Shown here: positions 47,001 to 60,900 of the stretch, in pieces
Layout: the number at the start of each line of letters is the position of its first letter
Position numbering within the stretch: the first letter of the stretch is position 1
Origin: Andrena cerasifolii
Taxonomy: Eukaryota > Arthropoda > Insecta > Hymenoptera > Andrenidae
Reading direction: 5' to 3'
Assembly (NCBI RefSeq): GCF_050908995.1
Contig: NC_135120.1
Span: forward strand, 20,783,433-20,847,432
DNA: 64,000 bases
Program-made: the position numbers and the translations under genes
The notes under the pieces: generated by a model
Told to the model about the DNA's origin: nothing
The model's database searches: none
Seen by the model: the letters and a program-made list of their open reading frames with translations, nothing else

Positions 47001-50000
47001 TACCTTATGTTCATCGTCCCCTACATTTCCAATGAATCTTGTTATAGCTAAATCAAGTTGAATCTCACGAAACAAATTGATAGCTTAACAGTGTGGATAC
47101 CTGACTACAAAACAGGACCGACTCTGAATGAGCGATTGAAAAGACCACGCGAACCGACCGACCGATCGAGGCCGTCAGAGGCTCTGCGACCCAGCCGAGC
47201 CCCCTGCTGGATTCAAGAGACAACGGACAATCCTATCGCGATCCTCTTTGCCGCTACCGTGTCCCGGGGCCACGGCGATCATTATAACGATTCCGAGTTA
47301 GAAGCTGAAACGCTCCGATCGACGTCGTTTCCTCTCGAATGCCACACGGAGAGCTATCGATAGAGAAGGATGCCCTGTCGGTGTGCGCGTAGTCAGGCTG
47401 ATTGATCACCCTCCCCCTCCCCAGCCTCTCCGGCGGGGCTCGCTCCTCTGTTCCCAACAGCGAGAGAGCGCACAAAAGCGAGTGGTTCCTCCACCAGCCG
47501 ACGTATAACGACTCGTACGCGTGCCATCCCCTTCGGTATTCGCGACAGACACCCTGTACATCACAGGGGTGGCGAGGAGAGCGGCCGCTTCCAAGGAGCC
47601 GCCGCCAAAGGGACCTGGCCACGACCTTTTTCGGGACGTTCCTCGAATCGAGCGCGCACGAACGCAGAGGGAAGGGGATCGGACGTTCGGCGCTGGGTAA
47701 GGGATGGAAAGGGGATGGAAAGGATGTTTGGAAGACGGAGCGCTCGTGGGAGAGGGAGGTTTCTTTGGGATCGCGGAGGGGCGATCGCCGTCGAGGGTGG
47801 ACAATACACCGAGGTCCGCGTAATGGACCGATTACCCCTCCCAGCCGATCGTATTGACGAGACTTTGATTAGGGTCGAGTGGCCGGATCCGACGGGTAAG
47901 TACCGACATGGGTGCGCACCCTGATAAACCGCCCTGCCACATACAAAAGCGACTCTGTGTCTAGCGAGCGAGCATCCCCTGTCCTGGACCAGGAGCCACG
48001 CTGTTCATGGGCTGGTGCGGTGGGCTCCTGCGGAGTCATTGCGCTTTTCTCTTGCCCCTGGAACGCGGGGGGCTCGGTCATTCGATCGCTGATCGCGCTC
48101 GTTTTAACGAATTCCAACGCTCTCCCAGGTTGCGCGACTGTGCAGGATGGGATGTTTCGGTGGTGTGTAGGTGCGTGTGAAAGAGCAAGAGAAGAGCAAA
48201 CGAGCAGAATTGATGCGCGGATCTAGATACGTGGTTTAACTAACGGGCAGGTACTTACACTGGGTATATTGTCGTTATTGCAAACGCCTTCCTGCAAGAG
48301 TCGATCGCGAATCTCCCAAGCGAAAATCGACGGGCATTCCCGTTTGTAGTCGGCGATTTTATTAACCACCGGCGTGGTCGCCACGCGTGGCTTGCTGCCG
48401 CCGATTGCGCGAGGTTTTATCGAGCCAGTCTCGTAGTACCTGAAACGATAATGTCATCGATGGAGAAGACGTATAAAATGAGACCAAAACGGACGTCGGT
48501 GATGTCGTTTGATACGCGGGGGTATCGACCTGGTAGGTCATCGGCCCCAACAAAACGACAGTATGCAAGGAGGATATCACTCTCCCGGGACATCCAACAA
48601 ACTATCGAACGATCCCCCCCTTTTTTTTTCTTTTTTTTTTTTGTCTCTTTAATATACAGATAGTGTGCGCGAGAGCGTTTCTCGTCGAGATGATCGACGA
48701 TGACTGACCTGCCGAGGATCTTGGACACGCATCCGTTGCTGACTTGCAGTATGCGCGAGATGTCACAGGGCCTGGCACCGCTGTGGGCCAGTTCCACGAT
48801 CTTCTGCCTCGTTGAGTCCGGCAATGGTCGACCGTTCACGTAAACACCGCCGAGCTGGTTAACCCCGCTGTGTCCTGCTGCCGAGCACCCAAATATTGAG
48901 TTCTGTCCAACCATAGAACCCCCAAGACCCGCACCACCCCCGTGCATCAAGTCCTCCTCTGTGAATCAAAACGCGCGCAACGTGTATTCTGTCACTTCGC
49001 CAGCGTGCATGTTTGGGCAATTGCCGATCATACGTGCCAGCGTGGAATTTCGTTATTTGACTACTTAATTAAGCCGCCACGGGCATGTGTGATCGCATTT
49101 GATCGCGCGCTACGAAGGCGTATGCGTTTTAATACGCTCGCGAACCTAGCAATCAAGGATTACACTCGAGATAGAAAATGATAAGGAATGTATAAAGGAA
49201 GATGCGACGTCGAATGCTGCACAAATATTTTCTGCTTCGGAATTACTGTGTAATTCTACGACATTTCACCACCGTATTGGCTTATCGCGCGACAATTTTG
49301 TGGATCTTGCAGTATTTGATACGGGAATATAGTTAGTGGTTATTTATTGGACTATTCTCGAGACGGCCAGAGCTGATATGCGAATTTACCACCTCTCTAA
49401 GTACTCGAGGGTGTCTAAATAGGTGGGAATTGGCACATACAGTGGGGGATCAAGGGGCCCTGGCACCCCCCAAAGAAAGAGGAACAAGGAGATTAATGTG
49501 ACCACGACTAAAGTAATTCAAAAGTGTTGTAAAAAGAAAGGAAATCTCGATTCTATTCTTTAAATAATTTTTTATAAATAATTTTATATAAATCATTTAT
49601 ATAAATGAATTTGACTGAATTTGCATTAAAAATATTTTACTCCGTTTAACTCGGCACCTCCCAAGATTAAATCGTAAGTGCACCAGTGGGCATATGCCTT
49701 ATTCCCTTTTCCTGCATTAAGAGAACCAAATGAAAACAGATTGATTGATAGGAGCGACACTCCCTAAATTAAGGATGTATCGGACGTACAATATTAGACA
49801 AAAGTATATGAAACTTGAAATACTTGAATGTCTACGTCTTACGCATAGTAAATCTAGATGTAAGGAACTCGAACGACAGTTGGAGTCTTATTTTTACTCC
49901 TAGGAAGGTATTTTTCACTTTACAAATGCTTTCTCAAGTATTATTTGCTATACTTTTCGCAGTGAAAATGCCCTGAATTCACAATTTTCTCAAGTTATAA

Positions 50001-53000
50001 TTTATTTCTTTAAAACGGTGTAGTGAAAACAATTGAAACTTGGCAGATATTTTCATCTACCCATAGACTAGGGTAGATGCACCATTTGTGGGCACTTGAA
50101 GGATTTCAGTGACTTTCATCGTAATTATCTTTAAAATTGTACTTAAAATAAGGAAACTGTAAGCTTTACTACATTTTATACTATCTTTACTATTAATGCC
50201 TAAGTTACCATTAACTAGAGAAATCGTTAAAGAATTAATAAAGTTAAAAAATATAAGAAATCCATTTTTCACCGTTTGTGGCGACTTGCACACTAGTTTT
50301 GGCCATGTTTATTACCAGCTTTGGCCACTATCTAAATTTAATATAACGGGTTTAAATAAATTTGAAATAAGGGAGGATTTAAGTAAGACAAATACAGTAT
50401 ACGGTAACAATGTTTTATTTTATTTTATTACATTTAGTTGAAAATAACATTTGCATGTACTTAAATATTTACATACATAGCAAAATAGGATCTTATTTAT
50501 ACTATAATCTTACATATTAATTTCTTACTTTCTTTGCTTTATTTGTTTCGCTCTTATTTTTATTTTTTCAACTTTGGTCTCCCTTTTTGTTCTTCTTTTT
50601 TATCCAGATTTACTCTTGTTGCTGCCAATTTACTTTTATTTGCTTCTGCTTTTCTTTGCAATTGCATTTGCTTTTCCTCTTCCTTTGCTTTTATAACTTC
50701 CAACCACTTATTCGACGTTAATACAGAAGGCAAATGCTCTCTCCTCAAGCCCTTATATTGTATCAGTTTTGGGCACCGGATGGCCAGAAATGGAAAATTT
50801 ATTAAAATACTGTACCATTTCTTGCCACATAATTTTATTCTTAATAGTGAATTAAATTTGATAATTTTATACTTTCAGAATAATTTTGAAACTATTTTTA
50901 ACCTATATCTACCATAATTTATATATTAATATACTTTGATTAGTAAATGTGGGAATTTTACTTACCGTATATCCTTCACGATTATTACAAGAACAGCGAA
51001 CCGTTTACACACTTCTTAAAAAATATAATGTTTTTTCGCGAAAGCAATATATGTAACCTGGCGGTATACTAAACAAAACATTTACGGTGTGAAATTCTAC
51101 ACATAATTATGCGTCTGCAAGCAATTTCAAGCAAGAAAACCACCTTTAATTATGCACATGGCCAAAAACAGTACAATGGCCACAAACGGTACATCTACCC
51201 TACATGTAAAAAAAAAAAATGAAAACATTGTTAGTATTTCTTCAACATTTTTCAGCTGTGTTATCTATCAAGGTCGTCTCTTTCCATAAGAGTACGTGTA
51301 AAATCAGTGAAAATTAAAATCATTAATTGATTTCCTTATATCATCTAGTAAATTCGTTTACAATTTTTGGAGCACATCAGGAAGATTCGAAAGAACAATT
51401 TCCCAAATTTTCACCAACTTGGTACCATTTTGAAAATAGGTCCAATACATCTTTAATCAAAAGATGATCGCTGCAAGAAGAATAAATTGGTGACCCAGTC
51501 CCTTCTCCCTACCACTCGCATATCGACGTCAATAGACAGTACAGTAAAATAGGTTTAATTTAATACGCGGGGTGTCTATTCGATTCTAATGCGCCGATCA
51601 TCACCGCGTCGTGTAACGTATCAACAGAAGACAATTTTGGGTAACAAGATACAATGAAATCGTTCCACCGCGAGAGCGATATTGTGCCGTTATTCTAAAT
51701 TCGCCCAACGAAACGTGGGAAAATGAATAGCCGGAATTTTTGCAGTTACACATTTGTTACAAATTGTCGGGCGTCCATGAATGATTAAACAACAGGTCTC
51801 GTTCATATTTTTGTTACGCGACAGCCGCCGCAGACACCGTGAAGCGGCGCCGTTGTTTAACACACGGGCCGACGGTCGAGGGGGTGGAAATTCGAGGGTC
51901 GCATTAATTCCTGTGTCTGTAAACACCAAAGAGTGCTCCAACAATATTTGTGTTCGTTAATCGGGGGAAATACGCGACGCCCACGGTTAACTTGTTTTTC
52001 CCCGGTGGAAATTGATTTCTGCAAAAATCGCTGGGCCCTTTTGCGCGGTTTAACGGCGAAAAATGGTCACAAATGACGACCTTGCCGAGTGCAATTTATG
52101 AGGCGGAAAAAGGGACCGTCTCTCGATTCTATAACCGTGAATGAATAGATGGAATAAAATTCCGCAGAAAAATCCCTGCCCTGCGGTGACACCGGCGTCG
52201 CCGGAAAGAGAGCCGGACTGTTTCTATCCTGCACGACGGAACAACACCGGCGGACGTGCGAAGTGGGCCTCCTTTTCACCCTTTTGTCGGTGCTGGCCTT
52301 TCTAAATTCACGCGGCGTCGCTGGCGGCGCGCGAAGAATAAGGGTGGAGCGGGACCAGCGAGAAGGCCGTTGCGCGAGCTAAATGCATCTTGCAATTAAC
52401 GAATTTAATTAATCTACCGCTTTTGGCGGCGCGCAAAACGACAAGAAATAGTTGAAACGCAATTTGAATGGTCTGGCCGCCGCGCCGTATGAAACCACTT
52501 TGCGTGTAACGTCGCACCGCGTGTTTTCATCAGCCTTTACCGTCGCTCGCGAGATCCCGCGCGCTCCGTGCTTATTTCGCGCTCAAAGGGGACACGCTTC
52601 CACGCCTCCGACTGTCTGTCACTCTTCCTTTCCTCCCCCGTGGCTCGAACGGCAGACTCTTCGGGGAATCGTTGCCGTGCCGCGATAATCACGAATACTT
52701 CGTGGATATACTTTTGAGGGCCGAGGCCTTGCACTCAGCCAGGATTCGGTGGAGGATCTTCCCTTCGAGATTCCTCCGCCAATTCGGCTGTCCGAGTCAT
52801 CCGCGCGAACTTTTGTTTCTCAGGAAAGGCGCACGCAAGTTTGCCGTGAAAAGGGTAGAGGTGCACCTGAAGCGAGCGTTTTCGTGGCATTTAACGAAAA
52901 CGCCTCTCGTTGAGCGAAATGAAGTCCTTTCGATTATGCATGCCACGTAAAACAGACGATAACGACAGAACGTTAAGGCATATTCCTTGATCCGATTAAA

Positions 53001-56000
53001 ACGGCGGCTTCCCTTCGAGAGCTCTCCGTTGTTCCAGATATTGCATGAATATTCATTCGACGGCCAGTTCGATAAACGTGTATGTAAATGTACCGAAAAG
53101 ACACGAGGTAATTTTTAGTCTCGCGAGGGAACGGGGACCACTGCGCAGTGGGGTATCCGCACCGAAAAGCCGGACATGACGAGTTTAAAATTTGCTCAAT
53201 CTTTAAATTCCCATAACTTCGTCGAAATTCATCCAAAATGAATCAAACAAAAAACATTTTAAAGTTTGCGCTGTCTACTTTTTGATTCTTTTAATTACTG
53301 TCATCGTAATGGTGTCTAAAAAGTAAAAATGGCTTTAAAGTGGAGTATATCACATTGTCAAAATTTCTCGATGTCTGTTTACGGGCTGCAAATAATGGTC
53401 CTTGCAAGTTTTATCTGTACGATTGCAGAATATGATCGTTTGTCTTTAATATAAGTCGAACTTAATGGCAAAAAGATGTTTTTTAACAAAGATATAGGCG
53501 TTGAAAAGAACTAATGCATAATAGTAACTAATTAAATAGATACTAACTAATATGGACAAAAAAATAATTAAATAAATAATAAATAAGTAATTAAATAAGT
53601 CATAAATAATATACGAACCCCAATCTTAGCAAAATTTATAACAGTCAAAACTTCAATCGTCACAAACTGACAGATTAATTCGCTATAGCTTAACAAGAAA
53701 TAGGCAGCAGCAGACGTATACAGGTCAATTTTATTTTGGAATAATAAAAATTTGTATTTATAGTATATAAAATCTAATTTATTATGGGTACTATATATTT
53801 CAAGAATATTTTTACCTATAATGTATGCATTTTCGGTAGAAGAAGCTTTAATTTTTTTTTTTCAGAAATAATATTTCTTACACATTATTTAGGCCCAGGT
53901 CGAAGTCTTATTTGTAACGTATCATAAACATTGTATGGGTGTTCGTCTCTTTTTGTAAACAGATCCTTCGACGAGTTTCATAGCGCAGCGTCTCGCGGAA
54001 GAAAATCATTTAAGCATCGGGGGTCACTGATATCCCAGTAGTCGAAGCAAATATCAAAGCACCTACGAGCATGCACCCTTGACTACCCCTCGTGCATCAT
54101 CGAAGCATCAAAATCCGTTTCTACCGCGGCGAACCTCGTGTCTCCGAGTCTCCGTCGCTTTCCGGGCGGCACGAGGTACGGTACGAGTTTTTCGCGAGTT
54201 TAATTCATTACGGAAAGGGTGTGACTCGGACAGGAGCATGTCGACGGACGGGATGAAGGAACGCACAAAGTGGTAAGCTTCTCTCCTGTTCTCTCTCACG
54301 GTGGCTGGGTCGCTCTCTCTCTCTCTCTCGCTCTTCCTCTTTCGCCCCTGTCTCGTGCGAGAGGAGAGCGAATCGTCCGTAGCGGCACCGACAACCCGTG
54401 CACACGCCGTCCGCACACATTCTTTATATATAATTTCGCGTTAATCTACGCGACGACCAGCGCGCAAAAGCGAGTCATGCCGCAAAGTGAGGCAAAAAGG
54501 TTCCACTTGGCTGAGCGTGAAACGGGACACAGATTAAATCCCATCCTGCCGGCGCACGACGTCGCGGCACCCTTCCTTCCCTCCTCCCTCTAACCGCCCC
54601 TCGTCCGAGCCCTCCGCAACCCCCGACCGCCCTACTCTTCATCCTGCTCCTAGCGTCCACCCCCGCTCGCCGACCAACCCCTGCTTGCCGCCGGAGCCCC
54701 CGCGAACCCGCCGCCGACCACCCTCGCCAAACAACCCCCTGAACCCGACGTTCCTAACGCTACTACGCCCTAGACAAGAGGGGTGGCAGTGGGAAAATTC
54801 TGCCATTTCGTTCTCTTTAAGCGTGGAAATACTTGCCCGGCATTTAACGCATACAAATACGCTCCGCGCTGATTAACCAGTCCCTTTGCACCACGGATTC
54901 ACGGGAGAAACGCTACTTTCGATCCTCCGCGAAGAATACGTCGCGTGTGTCGCACAGCGACTTAAAACATTCTTCTTCAAACTTGAAGCTTCTTGGGTTT
55001 CCTGGGAGATGGGAGTCGACGGGGTTGGCACGGAGGAAGGTTCCGCTGGATGTTAGGTTTAAGGGAAGGAGCTCGTCGCCTGGATGGATGGATCAATCCG
55101 TGGAGCAGTTATTGTGCGGTAAGAGAATGATTCAAGCTTCGGTGTCTACCTCTGCAATTTCCAGAGATAGAGTTTGCCTTCGTGTTTAGTTCACGCGCGA
55201 TTTTGTCCACGTTTTCCACGGCTCAATTGGTAGAATAATTACACGCTAGAAGGAAATTCTATGGTTCGAATATCCTTTCCTATAATTTTCGACAGTAGAC
55301 TCTGCCTTTCTGGTTTTACGTCCGAGTTACTCGCAATTCCGAGCTCTATTCGTGGACGGGTTCGATGATCCGGATAGGTCGATTATTGGAACAGTCGAGC
55401 GTTGAAGGAAACATCCAAGTTCCCTCCCTGTAACACATTCGAAAACAAAAGCTCGAAGCAGCCAGCGGAGCTAAAATATTACCTAACCAATTTCAGTGAC
55501 GCATCACGCGCGAAACGTCCTTTGCCCGAAACTTCTGTTCGCATAAAAACGGCACTCTGAAAAATCCACGGCTCGCGACAGAATCCGCTTTTGAAACGTT
55601 TTTGCAGCAGACCTTGCCCGCGCATTAGGTATTATACCCCAACGCGTCCAGCGGTAACTGCTGTTCCTTCAGCCGGCGTAACGTAGCTCGCGACCTCCTA
55701 GGTGATATCCGTGTTCCGTTTACAGCGTTCTTTATTTCAGTCGCGGTTTCTGCCGACGGGTAGAACGCGCCAGACTAACGGCCGCTCGTAAACCGAGCCG
55801 CGAAACCTTCCACCCCTGCGCGAAAATATTTTCCTCTCTAACGACGCGGAGAAATGGCTGACTTGCAACCCGCGCCGCGGGCGGAACCAGTCGATTTTGC
55901 ATCTCCGAAATGCACCACGTAATAACGTGCAGTTTCCCCAGGGGGTGGGAGCAGAACAACTGTTTCGGGTTGGCAGAATGGCGGCTGGGAAAGAACAGCG

Positions 56001-57914
56001 ATTGATCGTTATCCGATAAGAGAAAAGGAAAGGGGTCGGCGAGCCGGCTAATGCTCCACTCCAGCATCCGAGCGATGACGGAAAGTTTGCGTCAGAATGT
56101 CTGTCTAATGGGACGCAATAATATTATGCGGGTAATTAGCCGCGGCGCGTTTTCCAGCGGCATCCGTCCGGATGTAACGAGTTTTCACCCGACCCCGGCC
56201 GAGTGTCGTGCAGAGTTCGATTGCGATACTCGAGCCCGATGTAAAGTGCTGTTCTCGTTAAAAACACGCGAACTCTTCGAGCCCTGGTGAAACGGGGCTG
56301 AGGAATGTTTCGGAAAGCCCTCGAGGGGGCTCCGAGATGCATGTTGACGTTCATTATGCGCTCATACCAGGGGTTTAAAACAGTTATGATATCGGTTTCT
56401 GTTCTTGAAACAATTACGAAGAACCGATATTCTGGATAACTGTTATAAGGAACCGAAATTTCTGGCTATATCGATTTCGGTTACGGTCTCCGGTCTCACC
56501 AGATGGCGTAGCGGGAATAAGAAAATGCCAATAATAACACAATTTCTTATTATCTCATTTTTTCTACTAATGTGCGGGTTGTAGAAAAAAATGAGATAAT
56601 AAGAAATTGTGTTGTTGAAACAGTGCGATAAAATAGAAACATCGTTTCTGATTTGGTTGTCGCAGGATACACAAGTCTCATTTGTGAAGTGAATTTTTCG
56701 AAGCAACTTCAATTAGAAATTCTAATAAAATTACTAGTCGGTAGTAATTATTTTATTAATTTATTTTATCTCCGCATCGCTCGAGAATGAGCGGAAACCT
56801 GGTTAATGATATATTAGTAATACGCTTAAACCGTAACAAAATTGTAGATTATTTAATTTCTTAGAAATATTTCTTGAAAATAAATTCTTAACATACAGTA
56901 ATCTGTAAGCGTGATATCTACTTATTTCAATTCCTGTAAAATCGATGCGAGAATCAATTCCAGAACCGTTTTAGAACCTAAAAAATAACGATTCTAGAAC
57001 CGTTATAACCGATATAATATCGGTTCTGTAGAACCGTAACCGAAATCGATATAGTCAGAAATTTCGGTTCCTAATAACAGTTATTCAGAATATCGGTTCT
57101 TCATAACTGTTTCAGTCAGAACCGATACATAACTGTTTGAGACAGTTATTTTCCCTGGTTCATACGGACGGAAACTTCGCAGGAGAAATTACCGTTCAGC
57201 ATAATAATCACTTATCGCACTTTATGATATCGAAAGAAGATTTCGAAATCTCCGCGATCTTCCCTTCCATCCCGGCATCCTCCCGTATTCAACGAACTCG
57301 CGGGGCAAATAGAAGCTGCAAATTAAATTCAACTTTTCTCGCCCTCCCCACCCACGTTATGAAGCTACAGCGCAGTCTCTTCAAAGCTCGACAGTTCGGA
57401 AATCGGTGTTCCGTGACTTAACGACGTTCAAAGGCGTAACAAGCGGAATCTCATTTGAGCAAAGAGAGGACGAGTGCTAGCAGGCTACCGTCGAGAATAT
57501 ACACTCCGCGCTCCGTTGGAAAAATATTTCCCTTCCATTCTCGTCGGCCGCGTGAATAGGAAACGAAGGCAAATCCCCGCGCGCGAGTTCTATTTATCCG
57601 CGGAAAATGGTAACTCCCGTTAAACGTTATTATCACGTCGTCGGCGGGTTCGAAAGGTGAAGGAGAGCGAGGAGGGATGCGGAGAGGAGGACGCGCCCGT
57701 CGACAACCCGCTCAGAGCATTTCGGGGGAGGGAGGGCTAAATCCACGCCGCGAGGATGCCGCAAGAGTTTCATCCGAACGCGTCCTACCGCGACATCAAA
57801 GATGGCGTGCGGCGCATATACATATTCTGCAATGAGTTGAATCGCGAGCAAGAGCGAGAGATGCTCTTACGCGTCTCTTAACCGCTTGCTCCTTATCCGC
57901 CCGGCCCTTCCCGT

Positions 57915-57967
<53 letters not shown>

Positions 57968-60900
57968 CTCTCTCTGCGCCCGGCGTTCCTCTTCAGCCTC
58001 GCTTCCGCCTCCTCTGGGCGAATTCATTACGGCCAGTGTTAGGAAGCAGCGTTGAATTAGCGAAAGCAACGCCATCCTAACGGCGTATACTCGTTACCCG
58101 GCGCCTCTTATTATTAAAGCCGCAAGGCGCGTCGCGCGCGTCTTCGTCGCTTTTCACTGTGAAACCGCGGAAACCGCGGGGCGTCGACGTTAGCAGTCGC
58201 CCGATTACACTCACTTCCTCTTGTCGCCCCTTAGTTATAATTGCCGAGTCGCTAACGGTAACGTAATTGCTATTTAAATGCGCGCCGGGTAATTTCAGGA
58301 CGACCTGATACCTCCCGCACCTCTTCTGTTTTCCTTTTTAATTAAAACACAAAGCAGAAGAGACGTGCCACGTTTATACATTTCTTTGTGAAAGCCAACA
58401 GTCGATAGGACGCCCCCGTGAGCCAGTTAGAATATTCAACGGAACGGGAACCGGAGTCCTGCACCCTCGAATCCCACCCCATTCTTCCACGAATATACCA
58501 TTCGGCAAACTGATTACAAGCACCGATGAAAGTCACAGTTTGCATTGCCGCGAGCCCTCGAATCTAAGCCTCCGCCTCTATCTGATAATCCGGTACGATT
58601 TCGGTCCGTTAAAATTGATTCCACCACCAGCGCGCGCGCCGTCGACAGGGGGGTGTGTATGTTTATCCCAAGTTTGGCCAGATCGTATTACCTTCTACAC
58701 GTGATCATAATACCGGCTTCAGAGGGTGTACAGAGGAGAGCTTCTCCACCCCTTGGAACGAGCGCTGCTCGAGCATCGCGGATAGCTTGTGCAGAGGAAA
58801 CCGACAATACCCTTGCGGCACGAGCAACCCTCTTTCTTCCACGGTTTTCTCGTCTCCCGTCCCACCTCGACTTGCTCTTGTTCCATCGCCCTGGCTCCCT
58901 CCCGCCATAAAAGCCCCCCTCCCGCTAGCTATTGGAATCAAACGGCCGATTCACGGGAGCAGCACTTTATTTCGTGCTAGGCTACAAGATTTGTTAATGG
59001 TTATGGGCGAGCTCGTGCGGGCTCGCGTGCCAGCCGAGACTGCAGAGATTACCTGCGCCCTGGCTTTCAAGGGGCAATAAATGTCGAGGGTGCGGGATTA
59101 TCCGCGACCGAGGCAATAGGATATCGCTCGTAATACATCTCGAGATTCTCCCCGTTCCTTCATAATTTATGCTGCCACGGGAATGAAGCTGTTTTTCCGC
59201 GGGAAGGGGAATTCGTTCCGCGGCTTCTGCAGCGCGTTGCTTCGTGGAATACGAGAGTTTTTTTTTTTTTAGGTGGGATCAGTCGTGTTCCAGATGAACA
59301 TCTCTGGAAAGATGACACCGTGTGGCTGGGCTTTTCGAATGACTATTGTGCACGAAGAGCGCAAATGCCTAAATCAAGAGACACGGCAGTGTCTCGCGCC
59401 AAGTTCATGCGCAGCGCGAGACGGCCGTGGTTATATTACGTCGAGCAGGATTTGGAAGAACCCTTCGATTATCGAATCTCAATAATGGTTGATCCGAACA
59501 AGTTTTGAGTGGTCTTAATGGATAGCTTGGGTTTGATTTACATTAGAAAAGTCGTATTCGTTTTGTTCCTACGTGCCATATGAGCTGAGATTTTTCGATG
59601 CAAAGTTGCAATTTGCCGAATTTTATGTTAAGAGATTTTGTCCATCGTCAAGTGTGGGCAAAAGGAGAACATGAAGGGGTAAGTAACTGTCTCTCAGGCA
59701 CGTCGTTCATTCGACGAAGGTTTCGGCCAATCGCGTAAGAAATTGTTGTCACGTGACAGCCAGACAGAAAGCACACCTGTCAAGGCAAACGTAACGTCAA
59801 TGACTCATAACCTGCCAAGTGTCAAATAAGGTAAGTTGTAAAAAATTTTTAAATAGGACACTGAATTATTGTTTCAATTATCAAGGTAAGTAGTCGTCAA
59901 AATTTTTAAAAGGTTAGATAGACAGAGAAGCATCTTCTTTCGCACAAGTTCCTGGAAATTTGTCAAATAAGGTAAATCGACAAAATTTGTGAAAAGACAT
60001 AGCATTAAGAGTTAAGAAAATTATGGCGGATTGCTTGCAATCTAGAGTAAGTCACACTAGTGAAGAAAGTACGCTGAAAACACATCTCCCTTGATTCTTT
60101 TCAACCTTTTGTGATAGACATTCGTGATACTTTCAAATCCACAGTAGTTGCCACTCTATTTATTAATTTGATTAGTTTCCCATTAATTATATTTTACTTC
60201 ACCAATAAACATACTAAATTAATTTATTCCAACACCAATAAATTGTGCGTCAAAATATTGGATCTCTTCGTTCATTTTCGCTGAATTACCATTAGCATTT
60301 AAATTTCCTGCAACAAGACTTTCTGCCATACGCTCTCACTTCCTTCGGACACATTTTGTAATCTCTACACTTACTATAGCAAATGGCCACTCTATTTCTA
60401 TATAAGTTCTACGTTAAGTTGTAAGTAAAATGTGGAGTTTATATATTTACGGATAATCGAAGCAGAAGATGATGCAGTGTGATCTAAAAAAGGTAATTTT
60501 GTGGAGATACAAGTGACGTTGGGGTCTGACTTGCAATGCGGAAGACCTGTGACGAAATTCACGATGAAGCCTATTCATCGTAACACTCGCAGTGCAAAAG
60601 ACAAGAGATTATCTTGAAAATGGACTCTTAATCACTGAATGATTAATACCACGCTATGAAACGTCCACTTATAACGCCACGTGCGTATACACGTACTTAG
60701 CCTCACCACCGAGCGAACGTACACAAAGAAAGAGACAAATTGGCGGTGTAGGCGCTCGCTTATTAAACCCGACGGCCGACCCAACCTGACCCGAAACGGT
60801 ATACCTACAGCCGATTGTGCCGAGTGTTGTAGAGTCGGGGTTCCGTGCCACCGAATCGTCCGAGGGTTTTTGGGGTAAAAGGCGCCACCCTTCGTCGTCG

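Larger units (their letters stand above)
43330..48258 (-). other. toy intron between paired-domain exons
   Basis: 4.9 kb. GC-rich with overlapping spurious frames at 43.5-45.7 kb, an imperfect ATC/GTC-rich tract (45480-45550), then AT-rich transposon-derived DNA at 45.75-46.74 kb and GC-rich DNA to 48.2 kb. No conserved coding block. Confidence 0.6.
49769..51456. mobile_element. Possible older element with TTAA ends, host of a nested transposon
   Basis: TTAAGGATGTATCGGAC at 49769 and the complement of TTAAAGATGTATTGGAC ending at 51456: 17 bp with three differences. Removing the 50071-51200 element leaves about 560 bp of AT-rich DNA. No reading frame. Boundaries rest on the 17-bp repeat alone. 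Confidence 0.4.

Noticed and set aside
25946..48958. Eyeless (ey) rather than twin of eyeless
   Set aside because: The FGCSAAG leader, SIKP/ATTPVV in the paired domain, SVYDKLRMFNGQ linker and PRLQ tail are Toy features that Drosophila Ey lacks.
55205..55285. tRNA-like text (GGCTCAATTGGTAGAATAA and GGTTCGAATATCC)
   Set aside because: A- and B-box-like words are present, but the acceptor stem does not pair, the anticodon arm cannot be drawn, and the B box has an insertion. At best a decayed tRNA-derived fragment.
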